Below are positions 13,253 to 13,946 of a DNA stretch of 13,946 bases, in pieces (the first letter of the stretch is position 1; the number at the start of each line of letters is the position of its first letter). Below the pieces are notes generated by a model. The model had not been told where the DNA came from, ran no database searches, and saw nothing but the letters and a program-made list of their open reading frames with translations. A program made the translations under genes and the position numbers. The DNA comes from Thermoleophilia bacterium (GTDB lineage: Bacteria; Actinomycetota; Thermoleophilia; Gaiellales; SKUG01), in contig JAOPYU010000159.1 in assembly GCA_025964455.1 (NCBI GenBank), positions 1 to 13,946 of the forward strand. Direction: 5' to 3'.

Positions 13253-13946
13253 TCAGCTCGCCGCGGCGTCCAGCTCGGCGACATCCTCGCTCGAGAGCGT
13301 GAGGTCGGCCGCCGCGACGTTCTCCTCCAGGTGCGCGATCGAGCTCGTCCCGGGGATGGGGAGCATCACCGCGCTGCGCTGGAGCAGCCACGCAAGCGCG
13401 ACCTGCCCGGCCGTGGCGCCGTGGCGCTGCGCCACCTCGTGCACCGCGCCGCCCGGCTGGGCCAGCTCCCCGGCCGCGAGCGGGAACCACGGGATGAAGC
13501 CGATGCCGTGCTCGGTGCAGTAGTCGAGCACAGCTTCGCTCTGGCGGTTGCCGACGTTGTAGAGGTTCTGCACGGTTGCGACCTCCACGTGGTTGCGCGC
13601 TGCCTCGATCTCCTCGATCGACACCTCGGACAGGCCCACGTGGCGCACGAGACCCTCGCGCTGCAGCTCCGCGAGCAGGTCGAATTGCTCCCCGCGAGCG
13701 ACGCCCGTGTCGATGCGGTGCAGCTGGAACAGGTCGATGCGTTCCAGGCCCAGCCGCCGCAGGCTCGTGTGCACGCACTGGCGCAGGTAGTCCGGCTGGC
13801 CGAGCGGCTTCCACGCGTCCGGCCCGGTCCGCAGCAGCCCGGCCTTCGTGGCGACGACCATGCGCTCGCCGTACGGGTGCAGCGCCTCGCGAATGAGCTC
13901 CTCGCTCACGTGCGGGCCATAGGAATCAGCCGTGTCGATGAAGTCC
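13253..13946 (-). CDS. Aldo/keto reductase (N-terminus beyond window)
   Basis: The last 230 residues of an NADPH-type aldo/keto reductase, a cytoplasmic TIM-barrel oxidoreductase that reduces carbonyl compounds. The frame is open to the right edge, so the gene begins outside the window; the first visible residues are [10 protein letters not shown]. All four catalytic positions can be seen: Asp and Tyr in FIDTADSYG, Lys in VVATKAGL and His76 (window numbering) in LFQLHRID. The C-terminal cofactor-binding segment is [24 protein letters not shown], where the PGTSS...HLEEN pattern is typical of the family. The GTG at 13909 inside the frame is not the true start because the catalytic Asp/Tyr motif precedes it. 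It closely resembles bacterial AKRs annotated as general-stress or plant-type aldo/keto reductases; the substrate cannot be told. It precedes the delta-60 gene on the same strand with a 92-bp gap. Confidence 0.93.
   Translation of the reverse strand, partial: DFIDTADSYGPHVSEELIREALHPYGERMVVATKAGLLRTGPDAWKPLGQPDYLRQCVHTSLRRLGLERIDLFQLHRIDTGVARGEQFDLLAELQREGLVRHVGLSEVSIEEIEAARNHVEVATVQNLYNVGNRQSEAVLDYCTEHGIGFIPWFPLAAGELAQPGGAVHEVAQRHGATAGQVALAWLLQRSAVMLPIPGTSSIAHLEENVAAADLTLSSEDVAELDAAAS

Overview
The window is compact, very GC-rich chromosomal DNA (about 70% G+C by eye). It carries 13 protein genes and one tRNA, and no gap between genes exceeds about 105 bp. The composition, the actinobacterial-type promoters (TANNNT -10 boxes 6-8 nt from a start codon, giving leaderless mRNAs), the Fur-family operator and the protein types (DUF4442, delta-60 repeat and RTX secreted proteins, bacterial PolX) point to an Actinomycetota. 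Solirubrobacterales/Thermoleophilia is a plausible but unproven guess. There is no phage, transposon, CRISPR array or rRNA. It looks like ordinary chromosome rather than an island.

Layout. 1-1517 (minus): a DUF4442 hotdog protein followed by a DHA2-type MFS exporter that runs off the left edge, with a 4-bp start/stop overlap. 1579-1651 (plus): tRNA-Val(TAC) with its own promoter and a perfect palindrome over the -10. 1670-2572 (minus): a two-gene unit, a NYN/PIN-like putative nuclease then an unrecognised 143-aa protein. 2609-3847 (plus): an 8-TM membrane protein with an unidentified cytoplasmic tail, tail-to-tail (1 bp apart) with a methyl-accepting chemotaxis protein that has no sensory ectodomain (3849-5369, minus). 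5474-7512 (plus): a CDF metal exporter with three tandem C-terminal domains, translationally coupled to a phospholipase/carboxylesterase-type hydrolase. 7522-7950 (minus) and 8004-8795 (plus): a Fur-family regulator, probably Zur, divergent from a ZIP metal transporter, with a Zur-like box between them overlapping both promoters. 8798-9415 (minus): a small single-TM protein with RTX nonapeptide repeats. 9483-11225 (minus): PolX with an intact PHP nuclease domain but a degenerate polymerase active site. 11286-13160 (minus): a secreted delta-60 repeat (probably propeller) protein with conserved-looking N- and C-terminal modules. 13253-13946 (minus): an aldo/keto reductase cut by the right edge.

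How they fit together. The best-supported functional neighbourhood is metal homeostasis at 5474-8795. The CDF protein should export divalent cations such as Zn, the ZIP protein should import them, and the Fur/Zur-like repressor probably shuts off the ZIP gene and itself when metal is replete. The MCP and the membrane protein may both be signalling proteins, but nothing in the sequence proves they cooperate. I see no clear multi-gene system of a new kind. The most interesting points are the inactive-looking PolX polymerase domain, the triple-domain CDF, the operator architecture at Fur/ZIP and the bracketed architecture of the delta-60 protein.
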